40,260 nucleotides of DNA from Sphingobacteriaceae bacterium UBA6709 (GCA_002454425.1 DKIV01000045.1:382-40641), one strand, 5' to 3'; numbered from the stretch's first letter, positions 9,203 to 18,087 are shown. Program-made: numbers and translations. Notes: generated by a model from the letters alone, not told the origin.

Positions 9203-12200
9203 TTAATAATTTGCCCTGATGCCTATGCGGAACGAGCGCGCGGAAGGATAGATACCCGTATCAGTACCGGGAGAGACATTACTGCCCGAGGTTACTTCGG
9301 GATCAAATCCGGAGTAATTCGTAATGGTAAAGAGGTTTTGAGCAGCAACATAAAGCGTGAGGCGCGGCAGTCCCGCCTTTGCCCGTTTTCCGGAGGGATA
9401 GGTATAACTCAGATTTACATCTTTAACCCGCAGAAAGCTACCATCCTCAATAAAACGATCGGAGAACACCGGCGCCGGATCCAACTTAGCGCGTGGCAGC
9501 ACGGTACTAGGCCGTTCGGGCGTCCAGCGATCTCTTGCAGATCCTGCCGCATTCTGCTGACCCGTAAAAAGCTCCAGCGCTTGCCTGTTTCCGTTCAGAA
9601 TATCATTTCCAACCGACCCTTGGAGGAAAACACTTAGATCGAAGCCATTGTAGCTGAACTGGTTCGTAATTCCAAAAATATAATCGGGTTGAGCATTGCC
9701 AATGATAGCCTTATCGGCAGCGGTGGTAAATATGCCGTCGGCATTTATGTCCTTATATAATCGGTCGCCCGCCTTCGGTACCGCATTGCCAGTGTACTTT
9801 CCCAAGCTGAGCTCTTCGCCTGACTGCAGAATACCGTTAGTTACGTTGCCGTAGAAGCTGCCCAGCGGCTCACCAAGCTTGACAATATAGTTACCGCTGA
9901 TATATGAGCCGGCACCTTGTCCAATTCTGGTGACCTTATTTCTATTTAAGGAAACGTTTAAAGAAGAATTCCACTTAAAGGCGCCTGAGAAATTTCGCGT
10001 CTGAAGCGTAAATTCAAGGCCCTTATTTTGCACAGAGCCAAAATTCTGCAAGGAGCTTGCATAGCCTGAGGTCCAAGGGATCTCGACATTCAGCAACAAG
10101 TTGCTTGTTCTCTTGAGATATGCGTCAACGCTAAGCTGAATTTTGCTATTTAGTAACTCTACATCGAGCCCCGCATCGTACTGGGAAGTGCTTTCCCAGC
10201 CCAGGTTGCTATTGGGGACACGCCCCGGCACAAAACCCGTGTTAATGGTACCACCAAAAAGATAATTCAAATTATAAAGAGTAGCCAGCGATTGGTATTC
10301 GCCAATTTCCAGATTCCCGGTTTTGCCGTAACTTCCTCTTAATTTAACTACATTGAATATCCCGCGAAGGCTATCAAAGAATTTCTCTTCGCTCAACTTC
10401 CATCCCAGGGCTAACGATGGAAAATATCCCCATTTGTTACCCTGACCGAAACGTGAAGATCCATCGGCTCTAATGCTTGCGGTAAGATAATAACGCCCGT
10501 TATAGCTATAGTTAATCCGGGAAAGTAATGAATGTAACACCCAGGCAGTGGCATCTGAAGAAGGAGCCAGCAAGGTAGCACCTCCCTGCAAGTTATTGTA
10601 AGCCAAATCATCCGCAACGAACTTCTGAGAACGAGCGAGGAAATTATCACTTTTGAACTCCTGCTGTGTGAATCCGGCAAGGACATCCAGACTATGCTTA
10701 CCGAAAATACGGTTGTAAGTCAATGTGTTCTCATTCAGCCAGGAATAGGAAGTCAGCGACCCGCGTCCTGCCGAGCCTCCGGTTAGGCTACCCTCATAAA
10801 TAGATGAAGGGACATACAGATTCTCATTAATATTGTTGACATCGGCACCGAAAAGCACCTTCAGGCTCAAGCCATCCAGAATACTGTACTCCGCGAATCC
10901 GGTTCCAAGAAACTTATTTGTACGGCTTTTATTTTGCTGTTCAAGTAAAGAAGCTATTGGATTAGCAAAGATATTCTCGAAGGGATTGCGCAATGTATAA
11001 GAGCCATCAGCTTCGTAAATCGTGGCTGTAGGAGGCATGATGAGCAAGCCAGACACAATGCCCGAGGGAGCAACATTAGCATCTGAACGAGACGCCGTGA
11101 TATTCAAAGAAACCTTAAGTTTCTCATATGGTTGCGCGTCTACATTGCTGCGAAGAGAGAATCTAGAGAAGTCGGTATTTTTTAAGACCCCATCTTGCGA
11201 AAGATAATTCCCGGAGAGCATGTATCGTATCTTATCGCCTCCTCCGGACAGGCTCAGCTGATGATTCTGCTGTGCGGCATTTCTGAAAGCTTCGTCCTGC
11301 CAGTTGGTGCCTGTTCCCAATCCTTCAATCTCGGCCGCCGTTTTATACTGAAAGGGGCCATTGGCAGGATAAGCGTCAAACAGCGCGTCATTGCGCAGGC
11401 TGGCGAACTCCTTAGCATTCAGCACATCAACTTTATTCAACACAGACTGCAAGCCGAAGCTTCCGTCATAATTAATACTGCTCTGTGCGGCAGAACCTTT
11501 ACGCGTAGTGATGATAACCACACCATTAGCACCGCGCGAACCATAAATAGCAGTCGCGGAAGCATCTTTCAGCACCGTCATACTTTCAATATCCGCGGGG
11601 TTAATGCTTGCCAGCGGATTAACAGGAGTACCGCTTAGTACACCTGCGCTTGTGCCACTGTTGTAAACAGGAAATCCATCAATAACATAGAGAGGTTCGT
11701 TTCCCCCTTGCACAGAGCTTCCTCCCCGAATACGCACGCTAACGCCTCCGCCAGGTTGTCCGGAAGTTTGGGTTACCTGAACACCGGCAGCAGCTCCCTT
11801 CAAAAGCTGGTCGGCAGAACTAAGAGGCTGTCGCAATACTGCACCGGATACAGAAGATACGGATCCCGCTAAATCAGACTTCTTTTGACTACCATATCCT
11901 ACAATGACCACATTGTTAAGCGCGGTGGCGCTCTCCTCCAACAGAATCTCTACGGGACTTCCATCCGCCTGAAATTCAGTAGTCTTATACCCCAAATAGG
12001 AAATAGTAAGTGTATAGGGAAATTTCTGTCCCGTGATAAAACGGAACCGACCATTGGCATCTGTTTGAGCCATGTGGGTGGTGCCATTAATCTTGACAGT
12101 GACTGCCGGGAGGGGCGATTTATCTTTCTTATCAAGCACCCGACCTTCGAGCCTTGAATTAATAAGGGGCTGCGTTTGCGCAGCCGAAGAACTAGCATTG

Positions 12201-12280
12201 ACCAACAAGGCCAAAGTAAACAGCACTGCCGGGACATGAGCATCCCATAGCAATGTTAGCAATTTGCTAATTTTTTGCAT
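9203..12280 (-). CDS. susC: SusC/RagA-family TonB-dependent transporter
   Basis: The product has 1025 residues. The frame is open to 12364, but the ATG at 12280 starts a proper signal peptide (MQKISKLLTLLWDAHVPAVL, cleavage near SSSAAQ), so it is chosen. The order is a carboxypeptidase-regulatory-like domain (LEGRVLDKKDKSPLPAVTV), the plug with SusC signatures (NNVVIVGYGSQKKSDLAGSV, PLYVIDGFPV, LKDASATAIYGSRGANGV), then a large beta-barrel ending in SFRIGIRANY. It imports oligosaccharides across the outer membrane together with SusD. No ECF sigma/anti-sigma or hybrid two-component gene is adjacent. The extra N-terminal domain is the ordinary CarboxypepD_reg-like one, not a signalling extension. 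The nearest regulator is the AraC gene 547 bp upstream. Confidence 0.95.
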   Translation of the reverse strand: MQKISKLLTLLWDAHVPAVLFTLALLVNASSSAAQTQPLINSRLEGRVLDKKDKSPLPAVTVKINGTTHMAQTDANGRFRFITGQKFPYTLTISYLGYKTTEFQADGSPVEILLEESATALNNVVIVGYGSQKKSDLAGSVSSVSGAVLRQPLSSADQLLKGAAAGVQVTQTSGQPGGGVSVRIRGGSSVQGGNEPLYVIDGFPVYNSGTSAGVLSGTPVNPLASINPADIESMTVLKDASATAIYGSRGANGVVIITTRKGSAAQSSINYDGSFGLQSVLNKVDVLNAKEFASLRNDALFDAYPANGPFQYKTAAEIEGLGTGTNWQDEAFRNAAQQNHQLSLSGGGDKIRYMLSGNYLSQDGVLKNTDFSRFSLRSNVDAQPYEKLKVSLNITASRSDANVAPSGIVSGLLIMPPTATIYEADGSYTLRNPFENIFANPIASLLEQQNKSRTNKFLGTGFAEYSILDGLSLKVLFGADVNNINENLYVPSSIYEGSLTGGSAGRGSLTSYSWLNENTLTYNRIFGKHSLDVLAGFTQQEFKSDNFLARSQKFVADDLAYNNLQGGATLLAPSSDATAWVLHSLLSRINYSYNGRYYLTASIRADGSSRFGQGNKWGYFPSLALGWKLSEEKFFDSLRGIFNVVKLRGSYGKTGNLEIGEYQSLATLYNLNYLFGGTINTGFVPGRVPNSNLGWESTSQYDAGLDVELLNSKIQLSVDAYLKRTSNLLLNVEIPWTSGYASSLQNFGSVQNKGLEFTLQTRNFSGAFKWNSSLNVSLNRNKVTRIGQGAGSYISGNYIVKLGEPLGSFYGNVTNGILQSGEELSLGKYTGNAVPKAGDRLYKDINADGIFTTAADKAIIGNAQPDYIFGITNQFSYNGFDLSVFLQGSVGNDILNGNRQALELFTGQQNAAGSARDRWTPERPSTVLPRAKLDPAPVFSDRFIEDGSFLRVKDVNLSYTYPSGKRAKAGLPRLTLYVAAQNLFTITNYSGFDPEVTSGSNVSPGTDTGIYPSARSFRIGIRANY

Positions 12281-12353
12281 ACTTTTATACGGGTTTGAGT
12301 GATTATTCAAACAGGCTCCAACGCCAATTGACACCTGTTTGTAATTTGAACCT

Positions 12354-12382
12354 GGAGTGCCCACGGCACTCCATTTTTATTT
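12354..12382 (+). terminator. Strong hairpin with T tract in the susC leader
   Basis: GGAGTGCC (12354-12361) and GGCACTCC (12365-12372) form a perfect 8-bp stem with a 3-nt loop, followed on the plus strand by ATTTTTATTT. This is terminator-like for plus-strand transcription, yet no plus-strand gene precedes it. On the minus strand it lies about 75 nt upstream of the chosen susC start, where no T run follows it. It could end an antisense transcript over the susC leader or act as a leader hairpin. Confidence 0.5.
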
Positions 12383-12826
12383 AATAGCTCCGCTTCTCCA
12401 AGTATTTAAACGAGCCGGAGTTTATAGTTGCTTTATTCTCCTCAGCAACACATGACGCAATTAGCTGGGCACAACAATACTAGGTTAAGAGAGAGATCGT
12501 ATCGATTTTTCATGATGATAGTGTTTTACTTCGGCTAAAAGTAATAAGAATACATTTCCTACCAAATTAGTAGATTATACAATTACAAAACAATGACAAT
12601 GTTATTTACCGAAGTCCATGGGAATCAATACTAAATTGCCGGACTCTTTGCCTGAGCGTTGAAATATGATACGGATTATGCTGGAAATGTTCTTGAATTT
12701 CGATGTACAACGTTTCCTTAAGGAGCTCGCAATGTGCGAAGAATATTACGTGCAGTAAGGAACGGTAAAAAGGCAATACGATCATGGACGCAAAAATCGG
12801 CAATTCCGCTAACGGCGGATAAGGTA
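12383..12826. other. Spacer between susC and the AraC-type gene
   Basis: About 440 bp with no convincing gene. A 65-codon open frame at 12606-12803 (-) has no recognisable features and no promoter. The susC promoter should lie here, but I found no exact TAnnTTTG box on the minus strand; TACTTTTA near 12534-12541 is a one-mismatch candidate. Part of the segment is probably the leader of the susC operon. Confidence 0.4.
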
Positions 12827-13648
12827 TTATTCGTCTTTGAGATTTATACGGCCGGTACCCACAGACAGAAATGCGGTCGGATTCATTCCCGTCATTCTTC
12901 GGAAAACACGATTAAAATTATTAGGAGTATTAAAACCTACTTCAAAACTTATTTCCCGGATGCTGTAACCTCCGTCAGAAAATAACTCAATAGCACGAAT
13001 AACCCGCTGGTAGTTAAGAAAATTTGTAAATGACAAGCCTGCTTTCCTAAACAATCGACTCAGACTGCGTTCTGTAATATCGAACTCTTCTGCCAGGTCA
13101 GCAAGCTTCAGATCCTCCGAAAAATGTGCTGCTATATACTTTAACACAGAGACAAGTCGCTGATCCTCCGGCCATATCATTCCTTTAATGGGTATAGACA
13201 AGCTCCCTGCTATGCGCGGCAACATCCAGAGGAAGGAAATAACAAACTGATATAAAATGGTATCCTCGACTTCTTTGATAGCGGAAGAGACTTTGGCCAC
13301 AAAATCTAAATTCTGCAATACAAAGCTATTCGTGTTATATATTCCGAAACTACAGCTATCCGTACCGGGACTGTAGTAAATTATTAGTAGATCAATTTCC
13401 TTATTCTTGGTGCTTAAGATATGCGTCAGCTCCGACGGAATAATGCATATATGCCCCTCCGGAATGAAATACTCCCGCCCTGCCGCCGACACATGCAACG
13501 TACCGGAACGTGTTAGAATAAGCTGATTTTTTTGATGCCGGTGTGCCGGAATATCAATAATCTCCTTTCCGGTCTGAATCACATGTACCTCATTTTCGGG
13601 AAATGCATCAATATCCTGTATATACTTCAACCGATCAGCCGCTTCCAT
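12827..13648 (-). CDS. AraC-family transcriptional regulator
   Basis: The product has 273 residues. The N-terminal part is a cupin-like sensing domain (HRHQKNQLILTRSGTLHV, then EGHICIIPSELTH). The C-terminal 100 residues hold two helix-turn-helix motifs: LKLADLAEEFDITERSLSRL and YSIREISFEVGFNTPNNFNR, followed by the FRRMTGMNPTAF family signature. The gene is divergent from the phenolic acid decarboxylase with 93 bp between start codons. It is therefore the prime candidate to sense hydroxycinnamates and control pad. A role for the susC operon on its other side is also possible. The ligand is inferred from context only. Confidence 0.9.
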   Translation of the reverse strand: MEAADRLKYIQDIDAFPENEVHVIQTGKEIIDIPAHRHQKNQLILTRSGTLHVSAAGREYFIPEGHICIIPSELTHILSTKNKEIDLLIIYYSPGTDSCSFGIYNTNSFVLQNLDFVAKVSSAIKEVEDTILYQFVISFLWMLPRIAGSLSIPIKGMIWPEDQRLVSVLKYIAAHFSEDLKLADLAEEFDITERSLSRLFRKAGLSFTNFLNYQRVIRAIELFSDGGYSIREISFEVGFNTPNNFNRVFRRMTGMNPTAFLSVGTGRINLKDE

Positions 13649-13657
13649 TTTATTGTC

Positions 13658-13669
13658 TTAACATGTTAA
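13658..13669. promoter_or_regulatory. Palindrome between the AraC gene and pad
   Basis: TTAACATGTTAA is a perfect 12-bp palindrome, 10 bp upstream of the regulator start and 22 bp upstream of the -33 element of the pad promoter. It could be a binding site for the regulator or for another dimeric protein. AraC proteins usually bind direct repeats, so this is only a candidate. Confidence 0.35.
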
Positions 13670-13690
13670 TGATATGTCGCCAAGTGCCAA

Positions 13691-13719
13691 TTGCTCTGTG
13701 GCTATACCTTGTACTTTTG
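13691..13719 (+). promoter_or_regulatory. Promoter for phenolic acid decarboxylase
   Basis: TTG (13691-13693), an 18-nt spacer and TACTTTTG (13712-13719) match the Bacteroidota consensus. The expected transcript start near 13726 leaves a leader of about 16 nt before the ATG at 13742. Confidence 0.7.
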
Positions 13720-13741
13720 ATTTATAAACTAAATAAAAAAA

Positions 13742-14236
13742 ATGGAAAACTTCTTAGGATCCCACTTCATTTATACTTACGAAAATGGCTGGGAATATGA
13801 AATGTATATAAAAAATGAAGATACTATCGACTATCGCATACATAGTGGCATGGTTGGCGGACGCTGGGTGAGAGATCAGAAAGTTGATATTGTAAAACTT
13901 ACAGAAGGCGTTTTTAAAGTTTCCTGGACCGAGCCTACCGGTACCGACGTTAGTTTGGCTTTTATGCCCGCGGAGAATAGAATGCATGGTATTATCTTCT
14001 TCCCGAAATGGGTACACGAACATCCGGAGATTACCGTTAGATATCAGAATGATTTTATTCCGCTGATGGAAGAGTCAAGAGTAAAATACGAAACTTACCC
14101 TAAGCATGTAGTGACAGAATTCGCTACCATTACATTTGCGAAGAATGAAGGTGTAAATAATGAAAAGGTAATTTCTCAGGCTCCTTATGAGGGCATGACT
14201 GCAGATATGCGTAGCGGCAAGCTTTCCTTTACATAA
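13742..14236 (+). CDS. padC: Phenolic acid decarboxylase
   Basis: The product has 164 residues, the usual length. It converts ferulic, p-coumaric or caffeic acid to the 4-vinylphenol without a cofactor, in the cytoplasm. Family blocks are intact: YTYENGWEYEMYIKNEDTID, YRIHSGMVGGRWVRDQ, SWTEPTGTDVSL and IIFFPKWV. The catalytic residues described for the Bacillus enzyme (Tyr11, Tyr13, Arg41, Glu64) are found at exactly the same numbers here. It stands alone, with a promoter, a divergent AraC regulator and a downstream terminator, as expected for an inducible stress-response gene. It implies contact with plant hydroxycinnamates. Both padC and padA are used for this family. Confidence 0.96.
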   Translation: MENFLGSHFIYTYENGWEYEMYIKNEDTIDYRIHSGMVGGRWVRDQKVDIVKLTEGVFKVSWTEPTGTDVSLAFMPAENRMHGIIFFPKWVHEHPEITVRYQNDFIPLMEESRVKYETYPKHVVTEFATITFAKNEGVNNEKVISQAPYEGMTADMRSGKLSFT

Positions 14237-14269
14237 ATTTAAAAGAACTAAACAGCTGATTGGATTTAC

Positions 14270-14309
14270 GATATCCGGGAGCGCAGACCTTGCTGGCTCC
14301 CGGAATATC
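14270..14309. terminator. Hairpin between convergent pad and lipoprotein genes
   Basis: GATATCCGGGAGC (14270-14282) pairs with GCTCCCGG-a-ATATC (14296-14309): 13 pairs with one bulged A and a 13-nt loop. It lies between two converging genes, so a bidirectional terminator is likely, although no long T tract follows on either strand. Confidence 0.55.
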
Positions 14310-14397
14310 TATGATCAACCGTAAAACTATTATTTTCTCAAGAACGCCATCACACTTATTTGCCTGTCAGAACACAGCAATAAGTGGTCGGCTGAGA

Positions 14398-15504
14398 TTA
14401 CTCTTCCATACTTTCCATACCGATAGTAAAATCGGTCAGGAATTCGAGCCCGACAGTGGTGATCGCCTTTACAGTCACCTTATAACTACCAGCTTTTAGA
14501 GTCGTATTTTTCTTAACTGTTACAACACCGGTAGCTGATTCTACACCAAATATACCTTCGCTATCTGTAAAGGGTTTGCTATCCTTTTCAATAGAAACAA
14601 TGCTGAAGCTCTTTTTATACTTTTCAGGATATACCGTCGGAGCAGATGAACGGTAAGCATTAGACAATCCTATAAAAACTCTATTAGTGATGACCGTAAT
14701 ATCCAAGTCTGAGTAATAAGTTCCATAGATGAATTTTATATTAGGAATGAACATCACCTTAAAATGCCGCGAAGCAATAGTAAATCCGTCTTTCTGTAAT
14801 GCAGGATAAATATCGTAGGATACCTCAGCCTGCTTTTTCGGATCACCTGCCGTAGCCGCAAAGCGAATCTGATTGTCTACTAAGCTTACTAAACCAGCAT
14901 TACTCGCGCCTGAATGTAAATACCAGCTTGTACCATGCGGCGCAGTAGATGGCGCCTGCAAATTAAATGACGCGCCTGATTCACTGTATAGGGTATACGC
15001 AAAAGGCACCTCTAATGAATTATCAGCCCCCTCAATAGTAAGCTTCGCGGGCACAATCTTCAACTCTAACGTGTGTCGCCCTTCAACTGAACTGTTCGAG
15101 GTATGCCCGATAACAGTCACCTTATATACGCTTGGAAGCTTACTTCCCGTAATAGACGAGGTAGAATCATTCGAATAAAGCAACTTGCTATCAATATTCA
15201 ACTTTTTTGTGGTTGCATCAATCGTCACCGCCTGCTTTAACCTATCTGAAAGGTTCTCGTTATTAGAGATCTTTACGTCAGCATTTTCTGTAAAACTTAG
15301 TTCAAAAGTAACGTTTCCGTCCTCCTGAACTTTTTCCGGTAACCCTACCGCTTGCTGCTCTCCCATAGTCATAGAAAGACTTGCCGGAAGATCCATTGCT
15401 ACCTGAGCAACAGGAGCAGCATCATCTTTCTTACAGGCTGTAATTAATGAAGTCAATCCAACAGCTACTAGCAGAACTGTTAAAATAGGTCTGAATTTTT
15501 TCAT
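14398..15504 (-). CDS. Secreted lipoprotein of unknown function paired with a TonB receptor
   Basis: The product has 368 residues from the ATG at 15504. Longer starts up to 15591 would put 29 polar residues ahead of the signal peptide. The signal peptide ends in the lipobox ITAC (Cys24), followed by KKDDAAP, a typical export-tolerant linker. The rest is beta-rich and ends in a segment (GVESATGVVTVKKNTTLKAG, then YKVTVKA) that resembles cadherin or Ig-like repeats. I do not recognise a named family. Its start faces the ZnuD-like receptor gene and the two promoters overlap, so co-regulation is strongly suggested. A surface metal- or ligand-capture role is possible but not shown. Confidence 0.75.
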   Translation of the reverse strand: MKKFRPILTVLLVAVGLTSLITACKKDDAAPVAQVAMDLPASLSMTMGEQQAVGLPEKVQEDGNVTFELSFTENADVKISNNENLSDRLKQAVTIDATTKKLNIDSKLLYSNDSTSSITGSKLPSVYKVTVIGHTSNSSVEGRHTLELKIVPAKLTIEGADNSLEVPFAYTLYSESGASFNLQAPSTAPHGTSWYLHSGASNAGLVSLVDNQIRFAATAGDPKKQAEVSYDIYPALQKDGFTIASRHFKVMFIPNIKFIYGTYYSDLDITVITNRVFIGLSNAYRSSAPTVYPEKYKKSFSIVSIEKDSKPFTDSEGIFGVESATGVVTVKKNTTLKAGSYKVTVKAITTVGLEFLTDFTIGMESMEE

Positions 15505-15584
15505 GCGTGTTTTCAAATTAGAGTTTTTAGTACGTAGATATTTGCCAGGATCACTGCTTATAAATGCTTTCAGCAGAATCACAA

Positions 15585-15636
15585 GCAACATGGTTGCAAA
15601 TATAGATATTCTATTTACATTTGCAACGCAATTGCA
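15585..15636. promoter_or_regulatory. Overlapping divergent promoters in a dyad cluster
   Basis: Plus strand: TTG 15594-15596, N19, TACATTTG 15616-15623. Minus strand: TTG 15626-15624, N19, TATATTTG 15604-15597. The two promoters therefore share 33 bp face to face, and this symmetry makes TTGCAAAT (15594-15601) and ATTTGCAA (15619-15626) an inverted repeat. Two more dyads flank them: GCAAC-N3-GTTGC at 15585-15597 and TGCAA-N5-TTGCA at 15622-15636. Those two are not required by the promoters and look like operator half-sites, for example for a Fur/Zur-type repressor. The promoters are seen; the regulator is inferred. Confidence 0.65.
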
Positions 15637-15670
15637 TTACAATAAAAAACACATACATCTTTTACAATAC

Positions 15671-18067
15671 ATGTTATCACGCGTACAAATAAGTCACATG
15701 CTACTTTTGGCACTCGGTATATCTGGGCAGCAATGCCTGGCACGCCAAACGCAAGCAAAAACTGACACCATCAGAACCATTTCCTTAAAAGCGGCAACCA
15801 TTTCAATTAAACAAAAGGAAACACCAGGAACGGTAGTCAAGATGGATGGAGAGCAACTGCGGCTCAATCAGCCCAGAACCATTGGCGATGCACTCAGTCA
15901 GCTTCCCGGAGTCCAAAGCTCCAACTTCGGTCCTAACTCCAGCCTGCCTGTAATAAGAAGCCTCAGCGGGAATCGCGTGAAAATGTTAAGCAACAACATG
16001 CCGGTCAATGACCTTTCGGGCATAAGTCCCAACATAAACGTCAATGTTGACATGAACACCATCCAGAGCGTCACCGTTTATAAAGGAAGTGCATCGGTTT
16101 TATACGGCGGCAGAGCTATCGGTGGTGCCGTGCAAATGAAAGATAACACGATTCCATTAGTCGCTTTTAAAAAGAAAATTGAGGGGAATGCCAGTGTCCA
16201 GGGTGCTACAAACAATGGAAGCTCACAGGCGATACAACTGGGAGGCAACGCTGGTCAACGCTGGATATGGAATATCGGAGGGATGCACCATCAGAACAAG
16301 GATCTTAAGATTCCCGGAAATACCAAAGCTCCAATTGCATTTGATCCTAAAATGGACGACCTTACCCAGTCCATGGCTCAGGTATTTGTCGATAAAGAAA
16401 TTGTCAGGAACCTTACGCTATATCCCTATCTGAGTCAGTTCGTTCTTGATAATATTAACGACCCCTCCTGGGGCCTGTCGGAGGGAGATCTTTATACAGA
16501 CAAGCCAACATCTTTCGTAGACGGTGAGACCGTTCAAAACCCCGCCAATCCTCTTTACATACCGGGTCAGGATCCTAACACACCCAGAAGCACAACAATT
16601 TATAAAGGAATCCGCGATTATGCTCCTGTGGAATATGGTGTTATGCCCAATAGCCACGCAAAGTTAACGATGTTTAATGCAGGGACGAGCTATCGGGGGA
16701 AGAACTTCTATGTGGGTGCAGGCTTTAAGGGGTCATCAGGATACTACGGAATTCCGGCGTTTGCGCTGTACAAACTACCCGGACATACACATGGTCCCGT
16801 AACTCAAAACATGACGTACCTGCCCATAAATACACGCTCCATATCTAACACTACCCTGCTGGAGACTGCTTATACCCCGGAAAGCGGGCCGCTTTCTTCT
16901 TATAAGTTAAACTATCAATGGCAGGCAGGCGATGATCGCGAACTACTTGGAATCTATCAGGCAAACAAATTTACAAGCAACCGGCATTCCATACGACTGG
17001 AGGCTGAACAAAGAACATGGACCATAATTAAAGGAACCTCGGGCGTCGACTTCAATTTTGCCAAAATTCAGGGCAAAGGCGAATCACGATATATCCCTGA
17101 TAACCTCAGTCGCGAGCTCGGCATATTCACTTTGCAACAATTAGAGTATAGTCTCGTAAAGCTGGATTTGGGTTATCGCCACGACCTGGTGGAACGTATA
17201 GCGATGCCCGACGCGTCTTATAAAACAAGTAGGGGAATGGCAGGTGGCAAGCTCTCTTCGCGCAATTTCCACCTCAATCAATTTAGTGCCAACACCCTTG
17301 TTTCTATCATCGAGGGAGTAGCTGCAACTGCCGCATTTAATCATTCGGAACGTGCCCCTGATGTTGATGAGCTCTATGCAGGAAATAACCATTTCGCGAT
17401 CATGATCGAAGAAAACGGCGATGACAGACTTCCAAAAGAAACCGCCACAGGCTATGAGTTAGGCGTGGCACTGAAATTTAAAGGTTTGACACTGAAAGCA
17501 AACAGGTATCACACGGCTTATGAAAATTATCTATACCTGGCGCACACCGGAATCTCAAGATCAGGAGGCTTCCTGGTAAAGGAATGGCGGGCCAGCGACA
17601 CCGAAATCGATGGATGGGAAGCCCAATCTTCTTATGAGATGAAAATCGCCAAAGAACAGTCCCTGCAATTAGGTGCCTACTTTGATCTTGTAAAGAATAG
17701 GAATACTTCAGACAGCGAGATGCGTAACTGGGCCGAAGGTGACTTCATGCCCAACATGCCTACCAGCAGATTCGGATTCTCTATGGCGTGGGCAATAAAA
17801 AACGCGGGTCTCAATATCAACTTCGACAGGTCCCTTAAGCAACGGTTCCTCGGCAAGAATATAAATCCGGAGCCGCCCATGCCTGCATATTCTATGCTTT
17901 CGGCAGGACTAAACTATCGGCCAAAACTCCAGGTTGTAAAGGGCGAAATATTTGTTAATGGCAATAACCTCCTTAACGTAGAGGCGCGTCCCCAAAACTC
18001 CTTCCTTAAATATGTAGCGCCGCTTCCGGGAAGAAACATCACTATTGGTATAAGAACAGCCATTTAA
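15671..18067 (+). CDS. TonB-dependent outer-membrane receptor, ZnuD-like
   Basis: The product has 798 residues. The frame is open from 15503, but the ATG at 15671 begins a signal peptide (MLSRVQISHMLLLALGISGQ) and leaves room for the promoters, so it is chosen. The plug has RTIGDALSQLPGVQSSNFGP, LPVIRSLSGNRVKMLSNNMP and SASVLYGGRAIGGAVQMKD. The barrel ends in RPQNSFLKYVAPLPGRNITI then GIRTAI. Both ends resemble the ZnuD group of zinc (or heme) receptors rather than siderophore or SusC receptors. There is no SusD. GHTHGP (about residue 370) is a possible metal-contact loop. Zinc as substrate is inferred from family resemblance and from the operator-like dyads. Confidence 0.85.
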   Translation: MLSRVQISHMLLLALGISGQQCLARQTQAKTDTIRTISLKAATISIKQKETPGTVVKMDGEQLRLNQPRTIGDALSQLPGVQSSNFGPNSSLPVIRSLSGNRVKMLSNNMPVNDLSGISPNINVNVDMNTIQSVTVYKGSASVLYGGRAIGGAVQMKDNTIPLVAFKKKIEGNASVQGATNNGSSQAIQLGGNAGQRWIWNIGGMHHQNKDLKIPGNTKAPIAFDPKMDDLTQSMAQVFVDKEIVRNLTLYPYLSQFVLDNINDPSWGLSEGDLYTDKPTSFVDGETVQNPANPLYIPGQDPNTPRSTTIYKGIRDYAPVEYGVMPNSHAKLTMFNAGTSYRGKNFYVGAGFKGSSGYYGIPAFALYKLPGHTHGPVTQNMTYLPINTRSISNTTLLETAYTPESGPLSSYKLNYQWQAGDDRELLGIYQANKFTSNRHSIRLEAEQRTWTIIKGTSGVDFNFAKIQGKGESRYIPDNLSRELGIFTLQQLEYSLVKLDLGYRHDLVERIAMPDASYKTSRGMAGGKLSSRNFHLNQFSANTLVSIIEGVAATAAFNHSERAPDVDELYAGNNHFAIMIEENGDDRLPKETATGYELGVALKFKGLTLKANRYHTAYENYLYLAHTGISRSGGFLVKEWRASDTEIDGWEAQSSYEMKIAKEQSLQLGAYFDLVKNRNTSDSEMRNWAEGDFMPNMPTSRFGFSMAWAIKNAGLNINFDRSLKQRFLGKNINPEPPMPAYSMLSAGLNYRPKLQVVKGEIFVNGNNLLNVEARPQNSFLKYVAPLPGRNITIGIRTAI

Positions 18068-18087
18068 GATATTTACTTAGAAAGGAG

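Noticed and set aside
12168..12185. Perfect 7-bp hairpin GGCTGCG/CGCAGCC inside susC
   Set aside because: It lies in codons at the signal-peptide cleavage site; codon content explains it without a regulatory role.
12256..12270. Dyad TTAGCAA/TTGCTAA at the start of susC
   Set aside because: It falls in the first codons of the signal peptide and has no companion site; too weak to call an operator.
12606..12803. 65-codon minus-strand open frame between susC and the AraC gene
   Set aside because: Odd composition, no family resemblance and no promoter.
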